Shown here: positions 26,911 through 37,700 of the stretch, one piece after another | Layout of the letters: every line of letters starts with the position of its first letter | Position numbering within the stretch: position 1 is the stretch's first letter | Source of the DNA: JBJMQS01 sp045802605 | Lineage (GTDB): Bacteria > Planctomycetota > Planctomycetia > Gemmatales > Gemmataceae | DNA length: 64,000 bases | Assembly: GCA_045802605.1 (NCBI GenBank) | Contig: JBJMQS010000070.1 | Span: 124,001-188,000, forward strand | Direction: 5' to 3' | Notes under the pieces: model-generated | Told to the model about the DNA's origin: nothing | Databases searched by the model: none | What the model saw: the letters and a program-made list of their open reading frames with translations, nothing else | Translations under genes and position numbers: made by a program

Positions 26911-28437
26911 ATGAACACGAATCGATTCCGTGAGAATCTTCTCGAACTCATTCGCCGCACGTCGGCGTTTTTGCCGGCCGATGTTACGCAAGTCATCGAC
27001 GCTCATCGTGCTTTGGAGCAAATCGGCTCGCGGGCCGAAATGGCACTGGAGCTGGTCACGGCGAACATCGGCTTGGCCAAGCGGCAGTCGGCCCCGATTT
27101 GCCAGGACACCGGCACGATCACCTTTTATGTGAAGACACCAATCGGGTTGGATCAGCTTGAATTGCAGGACGCCGCGTGCGACGCGGTGCGCGAAGCGAC
27201 GGCGAAGGGCTATTTGCGGCAGAACTCGGTCGATAGCGTCACCGGGCGCAATTCGGGGAACAACCTCGGCCCGGGCAGCCCAGTGTTTCATTGGCACCAA
27301 CACCGTGGCGATGAAGTGGATATCCGCCTGATACTCAAAGGCGGTGGCTGCGAGAACATGAGCGCACAATATTCACTGCCGGCGAAGGTCGCATCGGGCC
27401 AGCGAGCCGACCGCGACCTCGAAGGCGTGCGCCTGTGCGTGCTCGATGCAGTGTGGCAGGCGCAGGGCAAGGGGTGTGGGCCAGGTTTCCTGGGCGTGTG
27501 CATCGGCGGTGACCGCGCGAACGGGTATGAGTACGCCAAGGAGCAGTTGCTGCGACCCGTGGATGACGTGAACTCGTCTCCCGATCTCGCGGCCCTAGAA
27601 GCGCGAATCATTGCCGAGGGGAACAAGCTCGACATCGGTCCGATGGGTTTTGGCGGCAATCTCACCGTGGGCGGATGCAAGATTGGCGTCCGCAATCGCT
27701 TGCCGGCCTCCTATTTCGTCAGCGTGGCCTACATGTGTTGGGCCTATCGCCGTCGCGGCATCGTGCTCTCTCCGGATGGCGAGGCGGTGCGCTGGCTTTA
27801 CCAGACGCCTGGGGAATTCGATCATCAGCCGGCCGCCGCGGTGAATGTTGGCGTTCGCAAAGATGCCATTCGTCTGAGCACACCGCTCGATGAAGCGACG
27901 GTGCGCAAGCTCAAGGCCGGCGATGTTGTGCTGCTCTCCGGAACGCTCTTCACCGGCCGGGACGCGGTGCACAAGTATCTGTTCAAAGGCGGCGACGTGC
28001 CGCAGTTGAAGGGCTCGGTGATTTATCACTGTGGACCGGTGGTGTTGGAAGAGAATGGCACATATCGCGTGATGGCCGCGGGCCCGACGACGTCAATTCG
28101 CGAGGAGCCGTATCAGTCGGCGGTCATCGAGCGATATGGCATCAAGGCCGTGATTGGCAAAGGCGGCATGGGCGCCAACACGCTGGAGGCGTGCAAGAAA
28201 TTTGGCTGCGTCTATCTGCATGCCATTGGCGGGGCGGCACAAGTGTATGCTGCGTGCGTCAAAGATGTGCCGCGGGTGTATCTGAAGGAAGAGTTCGGCA
28301 GCCCGGAAGCCGTGTGGGAAATGCAGGTTCAAGATTTCCCGGCCGTGGTGACCATGGATTCGCATGGCAGGTCGCTGCATGCCGAGGTGGGCGACGTCTC
28401 ACGCAAGCATCTGGAAGAGGTCGCGGCCGGTGTGTGA
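26911..28437 (+). CDS. fumA: Class I (Fe-S) fumarate hydratase
   Basis: A 508-residue single-chain class I fumarase that interconverts fumarate and malate in the TCA cycle using an oxygen-labile [4Fe-4S] cluster. The N-terminal catalytic part contains SAPICQDTGTITF (C64), KGGGCENMSAQY, GKGCGPGFLGVCIGGD (C189) and GPMGFGGNLTVGGCKIGV (C256); C64, C189 and C256 are the likely cluster ligands by position. The C-terminal part has the swivelling domain LKAGDVVLLSGTLFTGRDAVH and IGKGGMGANTLEACKKFG. The two halves are fused, as in FumA/B, not split into alpha and beta subunits. AGGATGG is the probable ribosome-binding site. Confidence 0.95.
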   Translation: MNTNRFRENLLELIRRTSAFLPADVTQVIDAHRALEQIGSRAEMALELVTANIGLAKRQSAPICQDTGTITFYVKTPIGLDQLELQDAACDAVREATAKGYLRQNSVDSVTGRNSGNNLGPGSPVFHWHQHRGDEVDIRLILKGGGCENMSAQYSLPAKVASGQRADRDLEGVRLCVLDAVWQAQGKGCGPGFLGVCIGGDRANGYEYAKEQLLRPVDDVNSSPDLAALEARIIAEGNKLDIGPMGFGGNLTVGGCKIGVRNRLPASYFVSVAYMCWAYRRRGIVLSPDGEAVRWLYQTPGEFDHQPAAAVNVGVRKDAIRLSTPLDEATVRKLKAGDVVLLSGTLFTGRDAVHKYLFKGGDVPQLKGSVIYHCGPVVLEENGTYRVMAAGPTTSIREEPYQSAVIERYGIKAVIGKGGMGANTLEACKKFGCVYLHAIGGAAQVYAACVKDVPRVYLKEEFGSPEAVWEMQVQDFPAVVTMDSHGRSLHAEVGDVSRKHLEEVAAGV

Positions 28438-28443
28438 GGGCTA

Positions 28444-29664
28444 TTATTCGCGGCGGATGCGGAGAATGACCGCGATCAGCATCACGATGAACATTAACGC
28501 CAATCCGGCGATCCACCACCAATAGCCACGGCCCGACGCGATGTGCGCGGATTCCAGGTCCGTGTCGGTCGCGGTATCCGTCGTCAGATCGTGCAGAATC
28601 CGGTCCACCTCCATGGGAGCATCGGCCGCGAGGGGCGGGGCGGCCCAGCGCTGGAGCCGATCGCGGACAGCGGCCGCGCTGGGCGGGCGGTTCTCGGCAT
28701 GCTTCGACAACATTTCATCCACAAGATCCGCCAAGTCATCCGGCACGTCGGCGTTGTATTCATCGACCCGCGGCGGTTCTTCGCGGCGATGGCGGGCGAT
28801 TTTCTCTTTGCCCGTGCCGCCCGGGAACGGCGGCCGGCCAGTCAAAGCGTAGAAGAGCGTCGCACCGAGGCCGTAGATATCGCTGCGCTCATCGACGGCG
28901 GATGCATCGCGCGTTTGCTCCGGGGGCACGTAATCCATGGTGCCGACGACGTAGCCCCGGCCGCCGAAGACCTGCGCATCGCCCTTTTCGCCGGGGCGCA
29001 TGGCCAACCCTAGATCGAGCAACTTCGCGTGCCCGGCCGGGGTGATCATGAGGTTCGAGGGTTTCACGTCGCGATGGATCAAGCCGCGCTCGTGGGCGTG
29101 CGCCAGCCCGTCGGCTGCCTCCGCAAAGACGCGGGCCGCCACGTCGGGCTTGAGCGGTCCGCCGGCGACGACGTTCATGGAGAGCGTTTTGCCAGGCACA
29201 TACTCTAGCGCAATGTAGTGCACGCCACCCGAGACGCCGGCTTCATAGGCCTTAGCGACATTGGGATGATCCACCTCGTGGGCCAGTTCCATCTCGCGCT
29301 GGAAGCGGGTCAGGTGGCGCTCCTCCTCGCGGGCTTTGTGCGGCGGCAGCACTTTGAGCGCGACCGCTTTCTCCATGCGGGTGTCACGAGCGAGGTACAC
29401 CTTGCCGGAGCCGCCGCGACCGAGCATAGCCAGGATGCGGTAGGGGCCGAGCACCAGCCCTTTGCTCGCGCCCATCAGTAATTGCCGGGCTTGAAATCGC
29501 GTGAGCAGGCCGCGGCGAACGAGGGCCGCGGCGAGGGCCGGGGAATAGCGGCGATCATCCTGTGGGACGTCGGCCATGAACGCGACCAGGTCGATGGGGT
29601 CCAAGAGGCCGCTCGACCGTAGCGCTTTCAGGAATTGATCGGCCGAGACTGGTTGGTGAGCCAT
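28444..29664 (-). CDS. Transmembrane Ser/Thr protein kinase
   Basis: A 406-residue eukaryotic-type kinase. An N-terminal helical extension (1-70) precedes the kinase domain (about 73-345): P-loop LGRGGSGKV, catalytic Lys104 (VALKVL), catalytic loop LIHRDVKPSN with Asp199, a DLG in place of DFG (LLDLGLAM), and GTMDYVPPEQ plus YGLGATLFYALTGRPPF. A single C-terminal membrane helix (about 381-402, WIAGLALMFIVMLIAVIL) ends in a basic tail with no extracellular sensor domain. It converges with fumarase (6 nt between stop codons). Substrates are unknown. Confidence 0.93.
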   Translation of the reverse strand: MAHQPVSADQFLKALRSSGLLDPIDLVAFMADVPQDDRRYSPALAAALVRRGLLTRFQARQLLMGASKGLVLGPYRILAMLGRGGSGKVYLARDTRMEKAVALKVLPPHKAREEERHLTRFQREMELAHEVDHPNVAKAYEAGVSGGVHYIALEYVPGKTLSMNVVAGGPLKPDVAARVFAEAADGLAHAHERGLIHRDVKPSNLMITPAGHAKLLDLGLAMRPGEKGDAQVFGGRGYVVGTMDYVPPEQTRDASAVDERSDIYGLGATLFYALTGRPPFPGGTGKEKIARHRREEPPRVDEYNADVPDDLADLVDEMLSKHAENRPPSAAAVRDRLQRWAAPPLAADAPMEVDRILHDLTTDTATDTDLESAHIASGRGYWWWIAGLALMFIVMLIAVILRIRRE

Positions 29665-29753
29665 CAGCGATTGCCGGTTGCTTGGCGCGAGACGAAACTG
29701 CGCATTTAGGAACTCTGCAGAATTGTACGCATGATCTGCTTCTACGCTCTCAA

Positions 29754-32700
29754 TTAAGGCAGGGAGAGGGCGATGCGATTGCGAAATGCGAGGTAGTCCA
29801 CTTGATCGACGTCGCCACTGTTGTCGTAATCAAAGACATGGGACGGTCCCGCGGACACTGCATCGCGGAAGACCAAATAGTCGTTTTGATCGACAGTCTT
29901 ATCGCCGTTCTGATCGCCAAAAAGACGGTGGAAATTCACCGCATAATTGGCGTTCATTGGCTGGTTCGCGGAATCCAAAACCTGATTGGCGAAGACAGTC
30001 AGCGTGAAATTTCCGTCTGCCAACGAGCCGAATTCGACCAATCCTGTGGGGCCGGTAAAGGTCAAGATCGCCTGGGTATTGCCAGACGCCGCGAAGGCGG
30101 CTGAATCAAACCCGAGTGTCACTGTACTGGCGGTGGGATAGGTTCGAACCAGTTGGAAGGCGTTCGTGGGGTTGGCCGGCAATGTCACGGGCTCGCTGAA
30201 ATTGACCGTGACGCTGGTGACTCGCGAGCGCTGAACAGTATTGTCGTCGATCACCGAGCTAGTGACCTGGGGCGGCGCGTCGCTGAGCGCCAAGCTGACC
30301 ACATATTCGCCCGTGGTTCCTGCGGTCCCGAGGACATGCACCCGATAGTTTCCGGTCGCCGCGGCCGTCTTGCTCAGACTCGCGTTGTGCCCGTCGCCGG
30401 CGGAATTGTCATCGCTGCCAACGGGGTTGTTGGAAGGGTCAAAGAGTTCGATGGCTGGATCGAGAGTATTGATGAATTCGCCGATTCCATCGCCCGGAGT
30501 CGCGGTCGTAAGCGTGATGACTTGGCCGGCCGTGACCGGGAACTGATACCAGTCGTCCGAAGTAGTTATCGCGCCCAGCACCCGGCCGGCGGTCACCATT
30601 TCCGCAGTGGCGAACGAGTCATTTGTCTCGGAATCGATGAATGCGCCGCGAGCCACGAGCACTTGATAATCACTATTTGACGTCGCACCCACCCGCGCAA
30701 ACCATGTTCCCGAGGATGAGGGTGTAAAACCAATTGTTTGATCGAAGTTCGCAGAACCCGTTGAACCCGATACCGCAAGTACACCGTTAGCGTCCAACAG
30801 ATCGAAGCTGAGGGTGCCTGCCGTGAGACCTTTGAGACCGAGTGCCAAAGGTTGTCCAGCGGTCACGGTAAAGCTGTAATAGTCGTAGCCCGATGCTGGA
30901 ATTGGCGGGGTGACCGATGTGGCGAGATTCGTGCTGAGGGTGTACGTGCCTGCTGTGGCGTTCACCGTCGAGACTTTGACGTAATAGTCCCCAGTCGTGA
31001 CGATATCGTAAGCGTACATCGCCGAGTTATTCCCGAAGCTGGTGCTGACGCCTTTCTCGTTGTAAAGCAGTGTGCCCGCGGCGTTGTACAAGGCGATCGC
31101 CACGTGACTATTGCCCCCCGATGTCACGGCGGCGCTAAAAACGTCGCCTGTCGTGAAGTGATACTTGAAGTAGTCCGCATCGGTCGTGGTGCCGATCGAG
31201 CCTGTAATGGTCGAATTGTAGGTGGCGCGTTTCCAGGTGCCCGAGACGTTGTTGGCGGTCGCTTTGGTGTTATTTGATTCGGTTTCGGTAAACGCGCCGT
31301 TGCCGGTATTTGGCGCTGTGCCTGCGTTTTCAAGATAAACGCTGATCTTGTAAGTGCCCAGCGTACTCGACGCGCGGGCGCCATCGATGTAATAAGTGTC
31401 CGGCACGGTGACGGTGTAACGATAAATCAGTGCGTCGAAGTTGTTGGTCGCCCGATCGTCGTTGCTGGTCGCGGCGCTGGTGGTGCCGGATCGGTACAGG
31501 AATAGTTGCGGGTCAACCGCGGTCCCGCGTCCTCCGTCGGCGCCGGACATAGCAATCGTTATTACGTCGCCAACCTGCATCGCGCCAATGTTGAAGTAAT
31601 CAGCGTCGGTGTTGCTTGAAAGATTACCGGTGATGACCGTTTGGTAGACATTGCTGCTGACGGGGACGAAATCGCCGGTGGCGTTATTGGCCGCGGCGAT
31701 CGAATCATTGGGCTCAGTTTCGTTCACCAAAGCGCCCAGCCCAGGCTCAGTCTGGCCCCGAACGACGGCACGATCCGCACCCGATCCTAAATCAAAAAAT
31801 CCAGTGACGGCCTGGGCCGTGGCCGTCGAATTGTTCGCCGCGCCGCCATTACTTTCGTTTTCCAAAGCGCTGTTCAATTCCAGACGGGCGGTGTAGCTTC
31901 CGGTCGTGGACCCGAGAGAACTGACCGTCAGCGTGTACACCCCGGCCAGAGCGACCGGGGCAGATTGCATCACCACGGCACTGCCCGCGGAACTCCCGGA
32001 CACGGTTTGATTAAGGCCGCCTGGGCCAGTCAGGCTCATACTGCCTTGGAGGGTGGATGCGGGCGAGAGCAAGAATGATGCGCTTTGGCCGGCGTCCAGA
32101 GTAATGGGGAAGGAGTCGGCGTCCGTCGCTGATTGGATCAATCCGGACGCGGTGCCGGTATAGGCCAGCGTGCCGCGCACGCCGCTGGCGGCCAAGGGGA
32201 CCGGAAACGCCGTCGTACCGTAATCGATCGTGTAGCTGGTGTTGAAGGCGATGTTTCCATTGCCAAGGGTGTCAAACACTGAGTTGAAAAGCAAGTTGAG
32301 GGTCACTGACCCTTCGGCCGTCAAACCGCTCAAGCTGTAGCGAACGGTTTGCGGCGAGATCAACTGAGCGCCGACGACCGACCCTTGACTCAGAGTGAGA
32401 TCGTCGGTGCCGACCGTGTTGGCATCGATGGCGGCGCTGAACGTGATATCGACTTGTGTGAATGGCGGTGGAACGTTGCTGCCGCCAACCGGCGAAACCG
32501 ACGTGACGGTAATCGCGTTGGGACTGGCAATTGTGAAATTCGTATCGGAGATGTCGAAAAATACGTTATTAGTTGGCTGGATCTTGATGCGGGCCAAGTT
32601 GCCGTAGCTGTTCGGGATGGTGACTGTCTCAGTTCCGTCATTGGGAGTATTCGCGGCGAGCGTGGTGGGAAAAGTCAGACCGCCGTCCGTCGAAAGCAAG

Positions 32701-34661
32701 ATGTTGACATTAGCGGCATTGATGCCGTTGGCGGTCGTGCCGGCCACGTTCCAAGTAATGGCTTGCGAAGTGCCGGCGGTCCACGTGACACCAGTATTAG
32801 GCGACGTGACGGCAAAGGCCGATCCGGTGTTGACGACTTTGAGCACCATGTCGTCGATGGAAAACGCGCCGCCTCCGGCCTTATTGTCGCGTGCCACCAC
32901 TCGGAAATTTGCCGTGCGGGCGACGGTGAACATCCGCTCGCCGGTCTTCGCCGTCGTCAGGTCGGTGTTGTTCAAAATGTCAGAGAGGCGCGGAAAGGTG
33001 CGAGTGGGGCTGGTGGTGGACGAGAAAGGCCGGAACCTTGGGCTGGTGCCGTTGTCGGCACTTGTGAGCAAGTCGGCCGAACCCAGATCTCGCTCTTGCC
33101 AGTCGAATGTCAATGGATCGCCGTCGGCGTCGGAACTGCTGGCGACGGTGAGCGCGAACGGCGTCGAAGCAGGAATAGTGTAATCGAGCCCAGCATTGAC
33201 GGATGGAATACTGTTGCCTGTCGATACCGTCGCGCTGCCTGGGTTCGCCGCAATATGCGTCGTCATCTCGTCCAGATTGGCCGAGTGGAAGTAGGGGTCG
33301 GAGTGTGGTTGATAGTCATCGCCCAAGCCGGCATACGACATGATGGTGCTGCCGCTCCCGGGTTCATACGCCGTAGACACGGTTCGATTGGCGTTTAAGA
33401 CCGATGAATTGAAGCTGTGATGCCCGCCGAATTGGTGCCCCATTTCATGGGCGACGTAATCTATCCAAAACGAGTCGCCCGTGGGAGTCGATTGGCCGGT
33501 CACGCCTTGGGCCTTCGACCCAGCCATGGTCACCACGCCCAAACCCGCGATGCCGCCGCCACCGGTGCTGAAGACGTGGCCAATGTCGTAATTGGCTGAG
33601 CCGATGACGCTATCAACGTTGCTCTGGTTTTGCGACAGCATCGTCGAGCCGCTGCCATCGGTGTAGGGATCGCTCGACGATGTAAAGCCATTGCCCGTGC
33701 AGTAGATCAATGAATCGTTATTGGCAATAAGAGTGAGTCGGACAGCGAGTTCGCTTTCATAGACGCCATCCACGCGATTGATCGCCGTGATTTGCGCGGC
33801 ATGAACTTGGGCGACCGTGCCGCCGAAGAAATTGGAGTACTCCCAGTCAGCCGCGAGCGCCAGCCGGTATTGCCGGAGCACGGTGCCATTCGACGGTGAC
33901 CGCGTGACCGGCGGATTTGCACCGCTCGAAACTGTGCTTAAGCTCGCGGCTGCTTGGCACAATGGACAGTTGCACCCCGCTGGATGACCCGTCGAGGTAT
34001 CCGTGAAGCCGGCGTTCGCAGCATTGAGGTCGGTGGAAATTGTCTGGCATTCCCACGTTTGATGGTTGACCAAGTCGCTAGCGTAATAGGCGACATATTG
34101 ACCCTGCTCGAGATGAAAGTACGGGTCGATGTAATATCGGCCGTTTGGTGACAGCACTTGGGCGTGAAAGCCGAGCGCTGTTTCGTCCATCGAGAGTTGG
34201 GCGGTCGGGTCATCGATGCCTTGGCCACGATAGGTATGCTCATCGGGGTGCAAGGCCGCGAGCCCCGGCTCCATGATGGAGACTTCCCAGACATGAAACT
34301 GCTGGAAGGTGCCGTCGGGGCGAGGCAGCGACATTGTAAATGAGCCGGTGTAATCGGATTTGAATTCTTCCGGTGCGTCTAGGAGTTTCGCCAGCACGGT
34401 GGGGTTGTTGAGCGTGAAATACCAAGCGTTTGGGGCGTCAAAGTGAGAGGTTTGCGTGGCGGTTGTCACCGGCGGTGTGGGCTCGGCCGCCCAGGCGGAC
34501 CCGGCTGTAGCGTTCAACGTGGCGAGGTCGGCCGGCGTATAGGGCCCCATAATCGCGATCGCGGGGTTTAGTCGATCTTCGAGGCGCTGCAATGAGAGAG
34601 CAGGGCGCACTCGCTTCAGATCGGGGGCGGCCTTCCGATGCATTCTCCGCATGCGCGCCAT
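29754..34661 (-). CDS. Giant secreted reprolysin-like zinc metallopeptidase with dockerin-like C-terminus
   Basis: A secreted 1635-residue protein. The N-terminus has the planctomycete LQRLEDRLNPA motif. A prodomain-like region to about residue 240 includes a Cys-rich CNCPLC segment that could act as a cysteine switch. The catalytic domain has HEMGHQFGGHH with zinc ligands H405, H409 and H415, catalytic Glu406, and a Met-turn STIMSYAG downstream, placing it among M12-type metzincins. Beta-sandwich modules follow (Ig-like near 610-830, then several pre-peptidase C-terminal-like domains with ETEPNDS-type openings). The last ~60 residues hold paired Asp-rich loops (GDQNGDKTVDQNDYLVFRD; DYDNSGDVDQVDYLAFRNR), like a dockerin type I module that would bind Ca2+. 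The partner is unknown. Confidence 0.88.
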   Translation of the reverse strand: MARMRRMHRKAAPDLKRVRPALSLQRLEDRLNPAIAIMGPYTPADLATLNATAGSAWAAEPTPPVTTATQTSHFDAPNAWYFTLNNPTVLAKLLDAPEEFKSDYTGSFTMSLPRPDGTFQQFHVWEVSIMEPGLAALHPDEHTYRGQGIDDPTAQLSMDETALGFHAQVLSPNGRYYIDPYFHLEQGQYVAYYASDLVNHQTWECQTISTDLNAANAGFTDTSTGHPAGCNCPLCQAAASLSTVSSGANPPVTRSPSNGTVLRQYRLALAADWEYSNFFGGTVAQVHAAQITAINRVDGVYESELAVRLTLIANNDSLIYCTGNGFTSSSDPYTDGSGSTMLSQNQSNVDSVIGSANYDIGHVFSTGGGGIAGLGVVTMAGSKAQGVTGQSTPTGDSFWIDYVAHEMGHQFGGHHSFNSSVLNANRTVSTAYEPGSGSTIMSYAGLGDDYQPHSDPYFHSANLDEMTTHIAANPGSATVSTGNSIPSVNAGLDYTIPASTPFALTVASSSDADGDPLTFDWQERDLGSADLLTSADNGTSPRFRPFSSTTSPTRTFPRLSDILNNTDLTTAKTGERMFTVARTANFRVVARDNKAGGGAFSIDDMVLKVVNTGSAFAVTSPNTGVTWTAGTSQAITWNVAGTTANGINAANVNILLSTDGGLTFPTTLAANTPNDGTETVTIPNSYGNLARIKIQPTNNVFFDISDTNFTIASPNAITVTSVSPVGGSNVPPPFTQVDITFSAAIDANTVGTDDLTLSQGSVVGAQLISPQTVRYSLSGLTAEGSVTLNLLFNSVFDTLGNGNIAFNTSYTIDYGTTAFPVPLAASGVRGTLAYTGTASGLIQSATDADSFPITLDAGQSASFLLSPASTLQGSMSLTGPGGLNQTVSGSSAGSAVVMQSAPVALAGVYTLTVSSLGSTTGSYTARLELNSALENESNGGAANNSTATAQAVTGFFDLGSGADRAVVRGQTEPGLGALVNETEPNDSIAAANNATGDFVPVSSNVYQTVITGNLSSNTDADYFNIGAMQVGDVITIAMSGADGGRGTAVDPQLFLYRSGTTSAATSNDDRATNNFDALIYRYTVTVPDTYYIDGARASSTLGTYKISVYLENAGTAPNTGNGAFTETESNNTKATANNVSGTWKRATYNSTITGSIGTTTDADYFKYHFTTGDVFSAAVTSGGNSHVAIALYNAAGTLLYNEKGVSTSFGNNSAMYAYDIVTTGDYYVKVSTVNATAGTYTLSTNLATSVTPPIPASGYDYYSFTVTAGQPLALGLKGLTAGTLSFDLLDANGVLAVSGSTGSANFDQTIGFTPSSSGTWFARVGATSNSDYQVLVARGAFIDSETNDSFATAEMVTAGRVLGAITTSDDWYQFPVTAGQVITLTTATPGDGIGEFINTLDPAIELFDPSNNPVGSDDNSAGDGHNASLSKTAAATGNYRVHVLGTAGTTGEYVVSLALSDAPPQVTSSVIDDNTVQRSRVTSVTVNFSEPVTLPANPTNAFQLVRTYPTASTVTLGFDSAAFAASGNTQAILTFTGPTGLVEFGSLADGNFTLTVFANQVLDSANQPMNANYAVNFHRLFGDQNGDKTVDQNDYLVFRDAVSAGPSHVFDYDNSGDVDQVDYLAFRNRIALSLP

Positions 34662-34724
34662 CGAGGTTTACCTCGAAACAGATGACAGAAACGAATTCAA
34701 TAAGGCGATCATCAAGAATCGCAT

Positions 34725-37700
34725 TTAGGGGCCGGCTGAGATGCGGTTGCGGAATGCCAAGTAATCCAATTGATCGACATCGCCGGAGTTGTCGAAATCG
34801 AAAATCGTATTCGGCCCTCCGCCAATCGCGTTCCGGAATACCAGATAGTCGGTTTGATCAACGACCACGTCACCATTCTGATCGCCGTACAGGCGGAAGA
34901 ACTTGTTGGCTGTTGTGCCGGTGACAACGTAATCCCCGCCAGCGATGCCGTCGTTATTGCCGTCGAGGGCCGTGCCGGTGGTGCTCGAAACTTGAGCGGC
35001 ATCGATGATCAAGTTGTAAAGGCCATCGATGAGTGAATTGGCTGACTCGGTCAAAGTGCCCGAAAAGGTAATTGTTACCGAACTAGTCGGGCCGGCGTTC
35101 GGCGTCGCGACCAGCGCGACATCGCCCGTTGTCCCGCCGGTGCCGCTGCGATGTACGGTGAACGCGGCGGCCGCACCGCCCATGAAGTTCATGGGCTCGG
35201 AAAACGTGACGACGATTTGACGAACTTGGGATCGCTGGTTTGTACCGTCGCCGAAAATGATTCCGGTGACGGTTGGCGGGGGGACGTTTACTTGGAAACT
35301 ACCGACTGTCGCGGTCGAAACCGTATTGGTGGCAACGTCCGCGACCTGGTTGGCTTGCACCACGACAGAATATGTGCCATTGTCGGCGGTATCCCAGGTC
35401 CCGCCGGGCGGTGAGAAGGTGTAGGTTGCGACCCGCGGTGTCCCGTTCGTGTTGTTATCGACACCTACAAACGTGGCGGGCACATCGAAGCCGCCCGGAC
35501 CTGTGACGCGCACGTCAGTGTTGTCCAACGATCCGACGTTGATCGCGGAATCATCCGAGTAAGTCACCGTGAACTGCTGGCTGCTTCCTCCGCTGATCGT
35601 GACATTTGCCGGCGAAGATGTCGCAGTGGGTGGTGTCTGATCGAAGTTGACAGTATTGTCCGTGCTGCTTGACGCCTGGTTAGCGCCGCCCGCACCGTTG
35701 GCAACGCCGGCAGCCAAGCTGGCCACGACAGTACCGGTGCCGGTCATGCCGCTGACCGCGATGTTGTATGTTGTGCCGCTGCCGGTCACGATGGCGGTCG
35801 TCGCTCCGGCTGTGCCGCTGAGGGTCACGTCGCCGGTCGCAAAATCGGAGACAGATTGGTTGAACACGACCGTGAAATTGATTGTCCCGCTGTTCGTTGG
35901 ATCGGCCTGCAACGCGTCCTGATTGACTGTCACAGTCAATGGCGGGTTTGCTCCCTTGATGGCAAAGTCGCGTCCAGAATAGGTCGTGCCCGGCAATGTC
36001 GATACCAAATAATTCGGCGTGTTATTGGTGACGATCACCTTGGCGATGTAGATGTCATGCGTTGCGGTGCCGCTCGGATTGTCGCCAGTGCTATTGGAGT
36101 TGTCCGGCCAGGTCGCAATAAATCGACCATTGGTGAAGCTCAACCCCGTGTAGTCGCCGTAATCATTACTGCCGCCGGGCAACGATTGGCCGCTGCTCAG
36201 TTTGATGTTCGGCAAGAATGTCGCGCCGCCGTCGAAACTCGCGGTGGCCCAGTACTCGGACTTGGCATTGGCAGGGTCGTTGCGTGCGTCGAACCACGAA
36301 ATTGCAATGTAGCCAGTTGTCTGATCTAAACTGATCCGTGGCAAGAATTGGCCATTGGTCGTATTATCGTCGTTCACCCGGACGGGGCTGCTCCACGTCG
36401 TCCCGTTATTGTCCGAGTGGCGCAGCATGATGTCCGTGTTATTGCTTTCGTTGGTCACTTCTTCCGTGTAGAGCGCGTACAGGCGTCCCTGGTGGGGTCC
36501 GCCCGACCGGTCATAGGCCAAGCCGATTTCCGCGTCAACGGAGCGGCTTGGTTGCGGCGTGATATGGTCGAAGCCACCGACGTTGGTCGTGGTGAGAATC
36601 GAGCGCGCGCCAAATGCCTGGGCCCCAACTCCGTCGGGATCCAGATTGAAATAGATAGTGTCCGGCCCTTCGCCACCGGAATTTTGGTAGGCGACCGCCA
36701 CTTGGCCGTTGGGCCCGATCGCGACGTCACTGTATTCGCCCGAGATTCCGGTATTCGAACTCGGCAATTCGACCGGCGCAGTAAAGCCGCCAGTTGGCCC
36801 ACTGGAATTGACTTGCAGATACGACGCCCATTGCCCCGAGGCTTGATTGAACACAATCGCAATCAAATCGATCCCAGGCGTGCCGGATGGCCCCGCCACG
36901 ATCGTCGGCTGATCGGATGAAGCGGCGGTTACCGTTTGGAAGGAAGTAAACGTCTTCCCGCCGTCCGTGCTACGCGTGACATTAGTGGCCGTACCGCTAC
37001 TGGAGAGATTCGCTTCCCAGAGATTGCCAAAGTCGTCGAACACTTCCGTAGGGTCGCCCGTCGAGTTAATCAAACCGTCCGATCCGTTGGCGAACGTACG
37101 TGGCGACCATGTGGTGCCGCCATCGGTACTGTAGGAGCCCATCATCCCGCCCGAGCCATTCAACTGGTTGGATGACACGAAGACGCGATTCGGGTTCGTC
37201 GGATCGATTGCGACCGAGGCTTCGCTTTGCTCTCCAGTCATCTTCGATGAATTTACGTTGGTCGATGCCTGTAAGCCGCTGCGCACAGGAGCGATATGCG
37301 TGAATCCGCCCGGTAACACTTCGGCGACAATATAGTCCTTGTTCGGAACCACATTATTGAAAGTGTAAATGCCGCTGCTATTCGTCGTAACAGAGGTGTC
37401 GCCGGCGTTGAGCGTGCCGCTGTTGTCGAGATCGAGATAAACGGTAATGCCCGATAGCGGTGACTCACCGCTGTCCTGTGTGCCATTGCTGTTGGTGTCG
37501 TTAAAGACGAGGCCAGCAATCGTAGCCGGCGGAAGTCGGTCCCCAAAGTTGCCAGTAAATGTGCCAGCCGACAATAAGTTCACATGGTACCGGCCATCAC
37601 CGCCCGGCGAAGTTTGGACGTAACCGCCCGAGGGAATCACGTGCACGACGTTGTAGCTGCCCGCCGCCAGGCCCGTGAATGAATAGTTCCCGTTGGCGTC

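Noticed and set aside
32349..33398. Plus-strand open frame opposite the metallopeptidase gene
   Set aside because: Antisense of a repeat-rich beta protein; composition is Arg/Gly/Val-rich and no domain is recognised.
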